A stretch of 64,000 bases of DNA, from positions 88,633,432 through 88,697,431 of the forward strand of contig CAXKWD010000009.1 in assembly GCA_964059195.1 (NCBI GenBank), written 5' to 3'. The position numbers and the translations under genes were made by a program. Source of the stretch: Ectobius pallidus. Its lineage: Eukaryota > Arthropoda > Insecta > Blattodea > Ectobiidae. Position 1 is the first letter of the stretch. Each line of letters begins with the position of its first letter. The notes under the pieces are model-generated. The model saw nothing but the letters and a program-made list of their open reading frames with translations, had not been told where the DNA came from and did no database searches. Positions 43,566 through 55,530 of this stretch are shown here, piece after piece.

Positions 43566-43981
43566 GCTGCATACTTCCGGTTCTACTATACGGAGCACAA
43601 ACCTGGACTCTAAATCAACAACAAATGAAACAAATACAAACCACTCAGAGAAAAATGGAAAGAAAAATTCTTCGCATATCACTGAGAGACCGGGTGAAAA
43701 ACACGACTATCAGGGAACGAACGCAGGTCAAGGATGCAGCATACTCAGCGCAGATCCTGAAATGGAAATGGGCAGGTCATGTAATCAGACTCAACCCCGA
43801 TCGCTGGGCACACATCACGACCGTCTGGGAACCAAGAATGGGGCAACGGCGTCCAGGAAGACCGAATACAAGATGGGCAGAAGAAATGAAGAAACACGCC
43901 GGCAGCCTATGGACTCGAACCGCGCAGAATCGCATAGAGTGGAGAAGACACGAAGAAAATTATAAAATAGCTAGTGTATGA
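43566..43981 (+). pseudogene. Non-LTR retrotransposon ORF2 C-terminus (RTE-like)
   Basis: An open frame of about 135 codons reads ILPVLLYGAQTWTLNQQQ, KMERKILRISLRDRVKNT, IRERTQVKDAAYSAQ, then KWKWAGHVIRLNPDRW, GQRRPGRPNTRWAEE and NRIEWRRHEENYK before its stop. This is the conserved tail behind the RT domain in RTE/BovB-type and related elements. The immediate upstream frame has a stop (gtctgagtc at 43553-43561), and no RT motif is seen, so it is a 5'-truncated copy. It is the best preserved coding remnant in the window. The 152-codon frame in another register is a shadow. Confidence 0.85.
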
Positions 43982-43984
43982 ACT

Positions 43985-44196
43985 ATGAACAGGACAGTCA
44001 AAAGCTTAGAAGTAGATTTTGAATAAGCCCCGGTATGTGTGTGTCTGTAGGTGTATATAAAATATTTGCTCAATATGTTTCACAAGATTCAAAGATAGGC
44101 TAATTCCAAATCCCACAGAACTAGCTCATCTGTGGGGTTATTCTAGAGTTATCCTCCACTGTGAGAGGCCATTGCCCGTATGGGATTCTTCATGGC

Positions 44197-44230
<34 letters not shown>

Positions 44231-45104
44231 ATTATAAATTGGTAGTAAAAGTAAGTGAAAGTCGTCGTTAAGTCTTCCTGCCACATCCCAAGAAGAAATT
44301 ACCAAAAAAAAGTATTTATACGAGTTATCGTTTTCGAGGTATGTTCGTGAAGGCACACAAACAGACAAACACGCACGCAGACAAACACACATACCTTTTT
44401 CCTGAAAATTGTACTTTTTGGATTGAGGAAACATCAAAACTTGTATTAGTTCTGGAAATTTGACATAGAAGAGAAATTAAAAAGTGAAATAAGTACTTCA
44501 TCTTGTTTTGTTCTTATGTAATGGGTTTTATCTTTCAAAGTATATCTCCAACAGGGAGCCGAGGAACTATAACAGTGATGTAGTGAACTGGTTATAGTGA
44601 GTGATAGGCTATATCAAGTTTGTCTTGAATAAAATAAATTAAATGTACATCTGTTCATAAAGCAGCATTTTATAATTATATAGGAACAATTCTTACCTTC
44701 GACATTTCTTGACAAATGACAGGTACAAGACTCTATGTTGTGAACATATTTTAAAGATATAGTGTTCTAATAATTTAAATACAATTTTACTCACTAAAAA
44801 ATGAGTTTAATTAATCACATTGAAAATATAGAAATAAAGAAAATCGTAATTTTTATTTTCAATAGATGTCTCCTGAATGCGTCACGCTTACATTCATCCG
44901 TAATTTCAAAAATATTTATAGCCTATTACCGGTACTTCTAACGTAATTTCGTTCTGGTGCATTTAAAACATCAGTAGTTCGAAACTGCCCATAGGGATGA
45001 AATGATTAAAATTTGAACATACATGGAGTTGGTCTACAACAGGAGTATCATTGATGATAACGAGACCGTGCCTCATTCCACTCTGCAAGCCTCTCTTTTC
45101 TACC

Positions 45105-45108
<4 letters not shown>
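43985..45108. other. No gene recognised
   Basis: Contains a (TTA)n tract at 44198-44236 and a acacaaacagacaaacacgc-like stretch near 44355-44390. Otherwise AT-rich. The 99-codon frame 44138-44437 crosses the microsatellite and is not a gene. Confidence 0.4.

Positions 45109-45162
<54 letters not shown>
45109..45162. repeat. (CT)n microsatellite
   Basis: Uninterrupted CT repeat of about 54 bases. It produces the leucine/serine runs of two overlapping spurious frames. Confidence 0.97.
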
Positions 45163-45165
<3 letters not shown>

Positions 45166-45408
45166 TATGTCTGTCTCAGTACTGTTCTACCTGTCTCAAG
45201 TATTATTTACTCTTTCCTCGCGTGTGTTTAATACAATTTGTGGACATTCAGTGACATGTATGACCTATAATTTCCTAATAAGAAGTAACATTTTCTGTCT
45301 TAGAATTTGAATTTAATGGGTTTAAAACACTGGAAATATACCATATTAAATTTTCTCTCTTGGTACATATGGCTTATGAAATTAAAAAAAAAAAAAAAAA
45401 ACTTTACT

Positions 45409-45585
45409 TCTGGCTAGGCTGAGCGACTGTCAAACGTAGCAGGTTCGAATCTCCTGTCAGTTCAGTACTAATGTGTCTGTGAGAAAGGATGGGGAGGGTC
45501 CACGTAAAATAAGTGATGTATAGAAGCGTGAATGTTGCAGGGTGCGTTAGTACTGCATTGGCGAAGAAGCCATTATACATTAAAA
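45409..45585 (+). mobile_element. tRNA-derived SINE, preceded by an A-run
   Basis: ctggctaggctgagcgactg (A-box-like) and gtagcaggttcgaatctcct (B box) are followed by a body with ggatggggagggtccacgta and gggtgcgttagtactgcatt. An 18-A run at 45384-45401 immediately precedes it and could be the tail of another insertion. Confidence 0.65.
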
Positions 45586-47085
45586 ACTCATAACAATTCC
45601 AGTACTCTGAAGCGTACCTAAAAAAAAAGTTGTCAAAGCATCTGGAAGTTCCAGACGCACCTAAGAAACTTTAAATTACAAATTACATGCTCGGACAAAA
45701 GAGAGAGAACGACTTCCTCCTTTGAAATCTAGCAGTCAATTCCCTTGCCATAAACAGCCAGCTCAACGGCCACAAAATAAAGTTAAAAAAAAGACTATCA
45801 CTTAAGAAAATATGATTTGAATTGAGAAAACCGTACACTTGCAACATATTAACCAGGGTAAAACAAAACGAACCAAAGATAAATAATATTACAACAACGC
45901 GTAACCAGAATAAAGCAGCAATAAACAGAACAAAACCAAACACAATCAAATATAACAAACCACTATTGAATAATAAATTAATAAGTATATATTAACAAAG
46001 AGTCAATTCTAAAACGAAATGAAGAAATAAAAGGGAATTTCCCGGCTTGTAAAATTGCTTCTCTGCCTGATTATTGCAATATTTTTTCTGTTGCTCCTAA
46101 CAATTAAAATGTCTACTTTATAGAAGTTATATGCCTGTATTTAATATTCATAATATATAGATTTGTTTTGTTGTTAATATTTTATAATATTTCATAATTT
46201 TTTCCCCCTTAACTATGTTAAATTTATCTACCTTATTAAAATACTATGTTTTCTTGGTCTTTTACTAACGTAATGCGAATCAAAGTTATTTCCTTTTAAA
46301 CTGTCGGCTTGCGAAGTTTAGTAAACAGTCTTTCCTCTCAATAAAGTAGCTTGATTCCCACAGTGAGTAATGTTGTAAAAATAAATAATATATCATTTAA
46401 TTAAATTGTAGTGCTCTTAAATTGTCAAAGATATTAAGGTTAGAGAGGAACACTATTAAAAGAAAGCTTCGGAGAATATACTTCCTCGAAAGTTGGAGAT
46501 TAGATTGCCTATATGAGATAGATGCTAAGGATCATGCAGGTTAATTCTCGAGAGGCGCTGGAAAATACATTTCACATAAAAAGCATATACAGGAAGGTCC
46601 CTCCTGATTAGAGACCTTAACTCACAAAACAAACAGCAAAACTTAGAAGTTGGAGGAGCAGTGCAGTAACAAAGTTACGTCTTTCAGAACAGCCTCGATC
46701 GACATGGGCTGATATCCCAAGAGAGAACTCCGCTTCTAAGACGAAAGCTTGTGACTTTGTTTGTGTGGTAGTACTGACAGGTAACCTCCAATCGCTTCCC
46801 CTCCCCATTTGCTCTCAAACTAATGCACTAGGAACGCGCCAGGGAGAAATGTCTAACTGCCTGAGCACACTTGTTGAAAATAATGCTTCACCAGAGGTAT
46901 GTCCTCTTTATTAGTGATAGAAGAAATCAAGGTAAGGAAAGAAAGAGAAAAAAGTCAATGTCTTAAGGGTGGTGAGAGGTGGGTTTGCTAGCATATACAT
47001 TTTTACATGGATTCTTGATTTTTTGGACTAATACCTACGGTACAGGCACGATGTAGCCAGGATTGTGATTCGGGAGATCCCCCTG
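45586..47085. other. No gene recognised
   Basis: 45640-45960 is noticeably A/C-rich on the plus strand (few T), giving a hydrophobic 91-codon frame on the other strand with no recognised family. The frame 46617-46808 also lacks motifs. Confidence 0.35.
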
Positions 47086-47495
47086 GGGATTTCCGAGATC
47101 CGTTATGCGCTTATTGCATGCTGTTTTTTGCACGATGATTATTTATATCAATTTATTTATATTAATTGAGATATTAGCTGAAAATATTATGTTTATACAA
47201 TATTGAAGATGGATGTTATATTTCAGAAAGAGATTCGCATATGTTGGTTGTTATGGGGACCGAATATTTGTCCTGTTAAAGTCGCCACAAACTGGGGGCC
47301 TTGGTTCCGGTCGTCCATAAAGGCTTGTATTATGATGGTTTTACTTACGGCACTTGTGCTTTTTGTAATTTTTACCGCACGGAGATTTTGTTTTTGTTTT
47401 CATAGCAACCAGATTGCGTGCGGGAATGTCAAGTTACGATCCACGGCAACAATATTCGTAAGTACCACTAATTAGTTACGTCGTGCAAAAAAGTA
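47086..47495. mobile_element. Solitary monomer of the hairpin-ended palindrome family
   Basis: tttccgagatccgttatgcg and ttttttgcacgatgattatt begin the copy. It continues with atttcagaaagagattcgca, gaccgaatatttgtcctgtt and gtcaagttacgatccacggc, and ends gtcgtgcaaaaaa. The 12-bp ends TTTTTTGCACGA lie at 47124-47135 and (complement) 47481-47492. It matches one arm of the palindrome at 20919-21885, with only half of the terminal hairpin and an extra segment around 47285-47400. The 90-codon frame is a by-product. Confidence 0.85.
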
Positions 47496-49201
47496 ATTTC
47501 TTGCCAGGTTATTCGTTCACACTGAAGCAGCGTGAAAGAAAGCTTGTTGGCCTAGGTACAGAAGAATATAAAGCTTTCATATAGAAACAAAACACATACG
47601 AAACAATGTGTTACTTGATCACACCATTCTTACGGACGTGTATTCTCTTAAGAGACTAATCTTTGCGGTGGTGTATAATGGTGCACCACACGTGTTCATT
47701 CTCTCAAGAGGTGTTCTACGTTTGACAAAGCGCCCTCCACACCATCAACAAGTTCCAAAAGTGTCACTCACATCACAAGAGTAGCGTATCTCTGTTTACC
47801 ATAAGGGTCAATATTCCAGCAGTTTAACATCGCATTATGCTCTTAAGTAAGTAGGAGAGGTACTACATTGTTCAGCGCATCGTACTTAATACGGGGTGGT
47901 TTTAGTCCCCGACCACAATGCATCTGGTTTAATGAACGTTAGTACTGCAATGCTGTCGAGAGAGGGAGAGGGATTTTGAATTTAGCTAGTGGGAAACAGA
48001 ATTCCTACTACAGCTGTAATCTAACCATTTTTACGAACGCAGTCCAAAGTAAGTGTTAGTTAATATCAAATCACAATAAAAAACAAGATTCTAATTAGAT
48101 TTACTTTCTTAATTTTCTTGCCACAGAAAATTTTTCAACTTTTTCTAAAAAATTACTACATAGAACAGAATGTTGATTTCATCATTCTTGAACAAACAAA
48201 TAGGAGCTCTCGGTTACATTTCTGCTTTGTTGCGGAGCCTCTTTAATTAAAAAAATATCATAATTGTAGATTTTGAAAATTTTACCTACTTCTTGTCTTG
48301 AATCCAGTATATTAACATATAGGCTTACATCGAAGTATATTTAATGGAGTACATCTTCAAATTTTAAAAATATTTACTATTATCGAAAACTCAGTATACT
48401 CCTTAGTGAATATAATGTTCTTTAACACTTTAATTTATTTCGGAAGACAAAGGTCTTTATAATAAATCCATTCTTAAAACTCAGGTTAATGAAGCTAAAG
48501 ACATGTGTAGATCAAATCTTTCTCTAGTAATGCTATTATAATTTCCTAATTAGTGCAAATATCTGTATTGAGTATGAAAATACATAAATAATTTATATTT
48601 GTAGTTTTAATTCCTGAAAAGTTTATCATAATACATAATTGCATAAGATACTTAATTAAATAAGGCAATTATAATGTGAGCCTTGCGACTTTCCTTGTTT
48701 TTCAGGCAGCAGAAATGTATCAGATTGTTTAAGATAAACGTAATCATTTACAATGTTCAACACACAAGCTGTGATTACATGTTTCGAATTCTTTTATATT
48801 TATTGCTTCCTCTGCCTGTACTATAAGTACATCGTGTTCAACATTGAAATTCTACGTCACTTTCCAACAAAATTGCAAGTTTTGAGGCCCCTGAATAAAG
48901 AAATACATATTTTTATAACTATATCTGTGTGTCTGTGATCAGTACTAGTTGGGGTACGAAAAGTCGTATAAAAACAGAATTTTGTATTCAGTTTAGATAC
49001 CTTCTGGGGATGTGACAAACATTGTCTTCGATTTTCTCTTACTTTGGTACCGCTCGATTTAAAATAATTTCATTTTTCGAGATTTTTCCTAAAACTGCTC
49101 AAACGATTTTGTTAAAATTTTATAGAAGAGATCCTTATATTAAGGGATAACACTATTATCTTAATTGTTAAATAAAACTTTAAAAACTTTAATAAAACTT
49201 G
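47496..49201. other. No gene or repeat recognised
   Basis: Long AT-rich stretch. The frame 48753-48938 has no motif. Confidence 0.4.
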
Positions 49202-49353
49202 TCTGGGTCCATATTACACACACTAAGCATTCATAAGATAAAACCTAACATTATATTATATATATACAATTTGGAACAAAGGTGTCACAATATTAAAAGA
49301 GTGACATTTATGAAGCTGTTTGTTAGTGTGTGATGTGGACCCACATACATTCT
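49202..49353. repeat. Short imperfect inverted repeat
   Basis: tgggtccatattacacacac and gcattcataag on the left mirror tttatgaagc and gtgtgtgatgtggaccca on the right, with arms of about 35 bases around an AT-rich centre. It may be a small MITE; no target duplication found. Confidence 0.55.
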
Positions 49354-50587
49354 AGTTAAGGGTTTATGATTGTATTTTTTAACATATAATACACCCTTGT
49401 CTGAAAATGAAATTCATTAATAGTTTTATCATAGACCTAAACATTTTTATTAATTCTCTGAAGGTTGGTTGTAAGCCAGCTATAATTTTGTACGTTTTTT
49501 TTGTCTTGCCTCTTAAGTCAGGCTGAACAACTGAATACGCTCTCTGCAATGATACATCTTATCCTACGACAGAATTATTTAAAGTGAGAAAGTTGTATTT
49601 CCTATGTTTTAGGGTAAAGAAAGCTACGTGAATGTATCACATCAGGTTTTTTTTATACCCGCCATTACAAAAATTACTTGCTTTGAACCAAGGACTTGCT
49701 TTTTAAAATAGGTTCTGTTAAGAGGACTCTTACAGGTTCAATATGATAAGAGAGTTTATTCTATTTAGGCATGTCCAACCTAAAGATAGCGTTTGTAGGC
49801 CATACATAACTTATCGAGTTCATATTGTTTTCACCTATGCAAACTGATATCAGAAGTCATATTTTACTTCTATAAATTGCAAGCACTGTCAGTGATTCGC
49901 CTCATTTATCGTATATATCTCTTTTACACAAACATGGATATGTCATCCCAATAATATATTTTGTACAATGTTAGCCATTTCAGATATACCTTTTCTTGCA
50001 ATTCACGTGAAAATAACCTACAGTGGGGCCGTATTTCACTTTGTTTTACATTTTAAAAAGATAACTTTTGTTTATCATTTTGCAGTGCATTTTTGCATTA
50101 AATGATACAGTTGTCGCATTTTAAGTTTAAAAAATATGTTGTGGCCATATTATAAATACATTGAAATACACTCGATAGCTTTGAATTTTTGCATGACACC
50201 AATTAATTTGTAAAAAAATCTTAAAACAAACTAAATCTTTCGAAGTATTTCAACTGATTGTAAGCTTTAACAGCTGTAACAAACAACAACCAAATTCAGG
50301 AGCTCAATTTATGTAACTACAGGAGCTAGAGCAACACTTGGCTAAAATGCAGGGAACCAAAACCAATGAAAATCACGTGAGAAATTCAACTTAACATCGA
50401 TAAATTCAGGATGTTTTCAAATCGTTCCGAATAAATTCATCCATTTTGTTCTTGTAAAAAGCGACTGGTTGTGGCAATATCTGCTATTAAATTTGAGTTT
50501 TATTGCGGAAAGTAAAATAATAAAACTAAATAAAGACAGCAGTTTTTCAAAATTGAGTCTTCGCCGGCCTCAGAATTCTGGACGCTA
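49354..50587. other. No gene recognised
   Basis: AT-rich. A segment at 49510-49650 shares words with 57640-57770 (see findings). Confidence 0.4.
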
Positions 50588-50985
50588 GTGGGGATCTGGT
50601 TTAGATACCTCTACAATTTACAATCTATATTACTTTATCCCAGTAGAGTTGTCAGACTTCTGTGTAGTAGTGGATATTTCCAGCAAGACTATCCTTCTGA
50701 TCATACAGCCGATGAGGCAATAAAGTTCTTTCAAGAAATTTTTAATCGAGTAATTAGTAGGGGTTTGTGCCCCGCACGGTCCCCAGATTTAACAGTATGT
50801 GACTATTATTTATGGATAAAGCGTATAGATCAAATCCCCATACATTAGAAGAACTTAAAAACAATATCAGAAGATAAATTAACTCTGTCTCGGAAGCTGA
50901 ACTTATGCGCGTGAAAGAAAATTTCCTAAAAAGGTGTAGATGCAACAGGAGGACATTTCCAACACCTCTTATGATGAGGTACGTG
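50588..50985 (+). pseudogene. Tc1/mariner-superfamily transposase C-terminal remnant
   Basis: A frame from about 50650 reads SSGYFQQDYPSDHTADEAIK then VISRGLCPARSPDLTVCDYY, LW. In shifted frames it continues PHTLEELKNNIRR and, further on, ATGGHFQHLL. FQQD...HTA and R.PDLT.CDYYLW are the last two catalytic-aspartate blocks of a group of mariner-like transposases common in insects, and the GGHFQHLL end is also typical. A stop and frameshifts follow the CDYYLW block. No inverted ends could be assigned. It differs from the mariner at 35.8 kb. Confidence 0.8.
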
Positions 50986-50989
50986 GTTA

Positions 50990-52177
50990 TATTCATTGTA
51001 ATTTTAACTGTAACTACGAGAACCTAAGTTAATACGCCGTTAGCGTCTTTATTTGCGTAGATATTTCACCTAATCGCTCGGGAGTTAGAGCTGTAGCCGC
51101 CGCGATGCAGAAACCCGCACGATTGGCCAACTCTTACCTGAAACGCACTGTACTATCCCCCTGTCCCCCTGCTTAACAATAATTCTAATTCAATCGAATC
51201 CTGGTACAAATAATGTGCCTTGCAAGCGAAGTTGCTACTGAACAATTTAAATACTGACAAGCTAAATTAAATTCCAGTTAGTAACAAATCCAGACATTTG
51301 CGGTATCGATTAGAGTGGATTAATCACATTTGTTATGCAATGTGTGCCGAATAGTATAAAAAATAATATATTATTAAAATGCTTGTGTGTGACAAAAGGG
51401 GATTGGATTTAAAGCTAACATTTACCGCAATGACAATTGAAGAGTTGTGACATATCGTGTCACACATTCTGCGGTCGCTCTGTTTCGCTACACTAGGTAC
51501 TGTCGCGGTTTATCGCATAACTGCCGTGCTGCACTAATTTTCTGTCATCAGGACATTTGAAATCACGTAAAATCGTAATACTTTATCCCCAGTGTCGTGT
51601 TCTCAACAGGCACAGCTCCGGGGTAATTGTACAGGTGACTGCTTATTGCTTTTACGGAAAATACGTTACTTAATACTTAATATTTCTGACAACAATAATA
51701 ATACTAATTAAACAAATTAAAAATAAGACTAAAATAGCAGCTTAATAATAATATAACTACCAAGACTGTGAGATCGCATGGCTGAAAAATATATCTGGAC
51801 TAACGTACAGTACACACTGAACATCCGCTGGATTCATTGTAGTGTATTTCATAGCACACCACACGGTCCTATAACATATAACCCCAAAACACATGCATTT
51901 AAAAAAAACATTCTATGTGTAATTTGAGGATTTATTAATTCATGTTTGTTAGTAGATGAATTCTTTGTGTTATCATTAGTATTTATTACGAAAGCTAATG
52001 TGATTGATGACGTTGAACTAACTGCCGTGTGTTAATTATGTATGCATGTATTATATGGAAAAGGACCTGCCAGAAACCGGAAGGTAGGTACGGCTCCTTT
52101 TCGAAAGTGTATAACTTAAGGGTCAGTGTAAAGTGTCTTAGAACAAGTAAATCATATCATATAATTTCATTAGTATT
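50990..52177. other. No gene or repeat recognised
   Basis: Mixed sequence, slightly less AT-rich at 51050-51180 and 51440-51660. No open frame or element ends. Confidence 0.4.

Positions 52178-52179
<2 letters not shown>

Positions 52180-52234
<55 letters not shown>
52180..52234. repeat. (TAA)n microsatellite
   Basis: Uninterrupted aataataat tract; makes the poly-isoleucine tail of a spurious frame. Confidence 0.95.
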
Positions 52235-52289
52235 TGTTTAAGTATTTATTTTAGCTGGTAGAGTTAATGCCAAAGAGGACAAGCTCGAA

Positions 52290-52765
52290 AGGACCCGTAA
52301 CGAGATAAATATTCTTTCCTGAGATCCAGCATCGACTCCAGTGCAAAATGGTCATGCCGAACTTTGTGCTTACACAATTCCTATCTGGCCATGGCAAATT
52401 TAAATCATATTTCAAGCGATTTAATATCAATGTTCCGAATCGTTACTTACGTTTCTGTGGCTCCTCTCAAACAGTGCAGCACTTGCCTTTTGACTGTCCT
52501 GATTTGGAAGATCAAGATATACCCTACAATATCATCTGAATTTTTGTGACAAAGAACTGGCAAAACCTCTGTTTCATATATTATAACAATGTTGTTATTC
52601 CAATTTTCTAACATTCATAAACCGCATCTTTAGTAAGCTTCAATCATAATGCTCAATCTGTTGTAAATTGAATGTAATTGTTAAACTACAACCCTAATAT
52701 GCTAATACACAATAGGGTTCTATTTTCTTTTCTGGAAATTCAGTAATAATAATAATGCCATAGAA
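52290..52765 (+). pseudogene. Non-LTR retrotransposon 3' end (ORF2 end plus 3' UTR)
   Basis: The frame reads FFPEIQHRLQCKMVMPNFVL, TQFLSGHGKFKSYFKRFNI, then FCGSSQTVQHLPFDCPDLED before a stop. The LTQFL.GHG.F..YL.RF......C.CG..QTV.HLLF.CP pattern is the C-terminal RNase H / Cys-rich end of I/R1/Jockey-type elements. After it comes a 3' UTR ending aatagggttctattttcttt, gaaattcagtaataataat, shared with 31205-31330. 5'-truncated. Confidence 0.78.
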
Positions 52766-52921
52766 CCTTCTCTTCTACTAAACCTTCTTAAAATTGCAAT
52801 AAATTCAAAAACATAACTACAAAGAGAGAATGAGAGTGAGAAAATCTTACAAAGTTACAATTAGGCCTATAAGTAAGATGTTACTTAGACAAGTTTCTGC
52901 GGTGAGTATAAAACTAAGATA

Positions 52922-53365
52922 CAGTAGAACTTCGGTAATTCGAGCCCCGGTATTTCGAGGTTCCGTGTAATTCGAGCTAAGAAAATTAAAATTTTCCATA
53001 AAACTAGAATAAAATCCCATTTTTATATGGTATCCGCATGTAAGTTTTACGCACTTTTGAATGTGTTACATTTTGAGCTTTCTTTCAATTTTTCCAGGTA
53101 CAAAAATGCAGGTCAACTTAGGGTTTTCGTTCATAGTACAGAAATAGCCTTGGCTTCAGATTGCTAATGCATTTCTATTACAGAGTGGTATGTAAGCCTA
53201 CTACAGTATATTGTTTATTTATTTATCTTTTAAACCATTACTGTGCTCATTAAACATTTATTTATAATTTACCCATTGATTTAGTGATAATTCCGTATAA
53301 TCCGAGTTTTTTGTAATTCGAGGTAGCCTCAGCCCCAATTAGCTCGAATTATCGGGGTTCTACTG
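52922..53365. mobile_element. Pogo-like MITE, TA target
   Basis: Ends CAGTAGAACTTCGGTAATTC and the complement GAATTATCGGGGTTCTACTG lie between TA dinucleotides (52920-52921, 53366-53367). Inside each end a related word recurs (ttccgtgtaattcgagc on the left, ttccgtataatccgag on the right). CAGTA-starting ends with a TA target fit pogo/Tigger-type elements. No transposase; 444 bp. Confidence 0.85.
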
Positions 53366-53367
53366 TA

Positions 53368-54365
53368 TAAAGGTATAAATATCGTATTAAAATACACAAA
53401 ATTAACATGCAAAAAAATAGAATCGATGGTCGTCAGTTAGCGTTTTTTCATGCAGTCAACGTCTGGCAGCCCTTATCATTGGGTCTACAGACACAGAAAT
53501 ATGATTAGAAACGACATGTATTGTCGAGAGGGTAGATGAATTTTCAAATGTACCTTTATCGATTCTGAACGTTTTGTTTGTCGATATATGTGTGATGTCA
53601 GATTGAGTGACTGCTAGCTCCAAGTCTACGATTGTTTTTTTATTTGTTGGTCACATGCATACTTACTGAAGTCAGTTTGCTGCACGTACAGACTACTTAG
53701 AAATTAACCCCATTTACAATGATCCTGAAGTATGTAGAAAGGGAAAGGATCCTGTTCTTCTCAAATGTGCTTTACAGTACAGTTGCAAAACTAACTGCTG
53801 GATTATACTCGTAATTTCATCGATCTCTCTTCCCGGTATTACATAGAACTACCTCGTCATTAGTTTTGTAATAAGCTTATTATTTATCAATTTAACAAGT
53901 TCAAAAAATTCAATGAAGATAGAAAAGGAAAACATTGTTAGTTAATAGGGGAAAGATATAAAGAGTACAAAAATGCATTTGTCTTAAAAATCTATGAAAT
54001 AAAGATTTAGGTATGAGTTACTGTTGGACATATTTCTAAGAATGGAAATACTGCTTGTGCTACTTTCTGGGTGAACATTTATCTAGATTTAAATGATTGG
54101 AGAACTTCTCTGGTGCCGCTTATCAATCTAATTGCTGCTATTGCTGTTAAATTACTAGTATATTTTCCTTTGAAGTAAACTTGCTTGATTCTGGTGGCAG
54201 GTGAAAATCAGAAGGCTGGCCACTGTAGGATTCCATTCGGATAGCATACTGTTAGCATTAAAGTTAAAAGATAAACCTGAATTTTTCATAACACACTGTA
54301 GTTCTCTTTTTCAAAATTCAGAATGACGTGTCAGGTCAGCAGCTTATATACGGTACGTTGTAAAG
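53368..54365. other. No gene or repeat recognised
   Basis: AT-rich sequence without motifs. Confidence 0.4.
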
Positions 54366-54540
54366 ACCGCTCCTACGGCTGCGTGGTTAGATCGTTCTTT
54401 TTCCACCGTTAGGACCCGGGATCGAATTTCGGTGGTCCATGTGGAATTTTTGGTGGATAAAATGGGGTCGGGGCAGTTTTTCTCGAGATGCTCCTGTTTG
54501 CATTGCCATATATCATTTCATCAGTGCTTCATTAATCATA
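54366..54540 (+). mobile_element. tRNA-derived SINE, ggctgcgtggttag head
   Basis: A-box-like ggctgcgtggttagatcg, B-box-like cccgggatcgaatttcggtg. The body has catgtggaatttttggtgga, aatggggtcggggcag, tttttctcgagatgctcctg and gcattgcc. The head-plus-body order resembles a widespread arthropod SINE type. No target duplication found. Confidence 0.7.
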
Positions 54541-55204
54541 ATGTGAAAGTTGTAATAAAATAATTATTATATACGTTGTGAACAATGTGTTTTTCCTGTA
54601 CTTTTCGTAATGCAATGAAGAAATGTAGGCTATGGATAAAATGAAATTGACAAGATTAAAGGGAGTCTTGAAGTAGCCAGAGATTCTATTCATCTCTACT
54701 ACCCTATCCGTTATAATTGCGGGTTCAGTGCAGCAATGGTCTAACCCTCCCGAATGGAAAATGAGTTAGTGATGCTATTTGCATGACTTGGGGTGAACTT
54801 TATTCTTGTGTTGAGTTTGGACCATTACGTCTGCTGTAAATAGTTTTGAACTCCATAATTAATTCCCGGAAACAAAATTCCTCGTGAATAAGGACAATAA
54901 AAAATTTCAAAACCAAGACTAATAAGTTTCAAAGAAAGAGGAAGTATTAATGGTCTTTTAAAAAACAGTAGCGTCCATTCATCATTAATTTAATGACAAT
55001 CTGATTTCTATAACTGAGGCAAGTGTTGCAGGAACCTTGGAGAATGGTAGTGAGCTTTTTGTGTACTTATCGTGTGTAGAACTGAGCAATCTTTGGAACT
55101 TATAATAAAACTAATACAAGTAAATTCCTCTTAAAATAATGTTCCAGTACATGTAAAATGCAACTTACGTGGGCTTGATAATATATCTTATTGAACTGAA
55201 TAGA
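54541..55204. other. No gene or repeat recognised
   Basis: AT-rich sequence without motifs. Confidence 0.4.
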
Positions 55205-55530
55205 GTCGGTCGCGGTGGTGTAGAGGTAGCGTCCCCGCCACTAGATAGGAAAGTCGATGGATTTTTCAGGACCTAAAAATCCTGGGCACGGTCTTTCGGG
55301 ATGTCCCGTCTTGTATATTTACGGCACGTAAAAGAACTCCAAGCCTAAATTAGAGTCTGTGGACAAAATTTATTAGTTTCCTGAGGGGTCTGTGAGGCGA
55401 TGAGCTTAGAACCGGTCCCTCTGCTCTCTTTCGGAAAATAAGGGTAACAAAATTCACTTCGGTAGCAGAAACCTCCACTTGGAGGCCCTATTGCGCCGAC
55501 AGTGAGGTAATAAAAGAAGATAGATAGATG
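55205..55530 (+). mobile_element. tRNA-derived SINE, full-length ggcacgtaaaagaactcc family
   Basis: Head ggtcgcggtggtgtagaggt, then gataggaaagtcgatgga (the B box is damaged), ttcaggacctaaaaatcctg, atttacggcacgtaaaagaa, ctccaagcctaaattagag and gaaaataagggtaac. It ends in a gatagatagatg short repeat. Its 3' half is shared with 11768-11965 and its head type with 29928-30110. The 76-codon minus frame is a by-product. Confidence 0.8.

Noticed and set aside
43507..43965. 152-codon frame rich in Thr, Arg and Asn
   Set aside because: It is the shadow of the retrotransposon C-terminus in another register; the real frame has the conserved W.GH and GRP..RW blocks.
45023..45310. Leucine/serine-rich frames around 45.1 kb
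   Set aside because: Produced by the CT microsatellite.
45683..45958. 91-codon hydrophobic frame as a membrane protein
   Set aside because: Explained by A/C-rich composition on the plus strand; no conserved pattern or splice context.
52029..52241. Frame with poly-isoleucine tail
   Set aside because: The tail is the TAA microsatellite; the rest has no motif.
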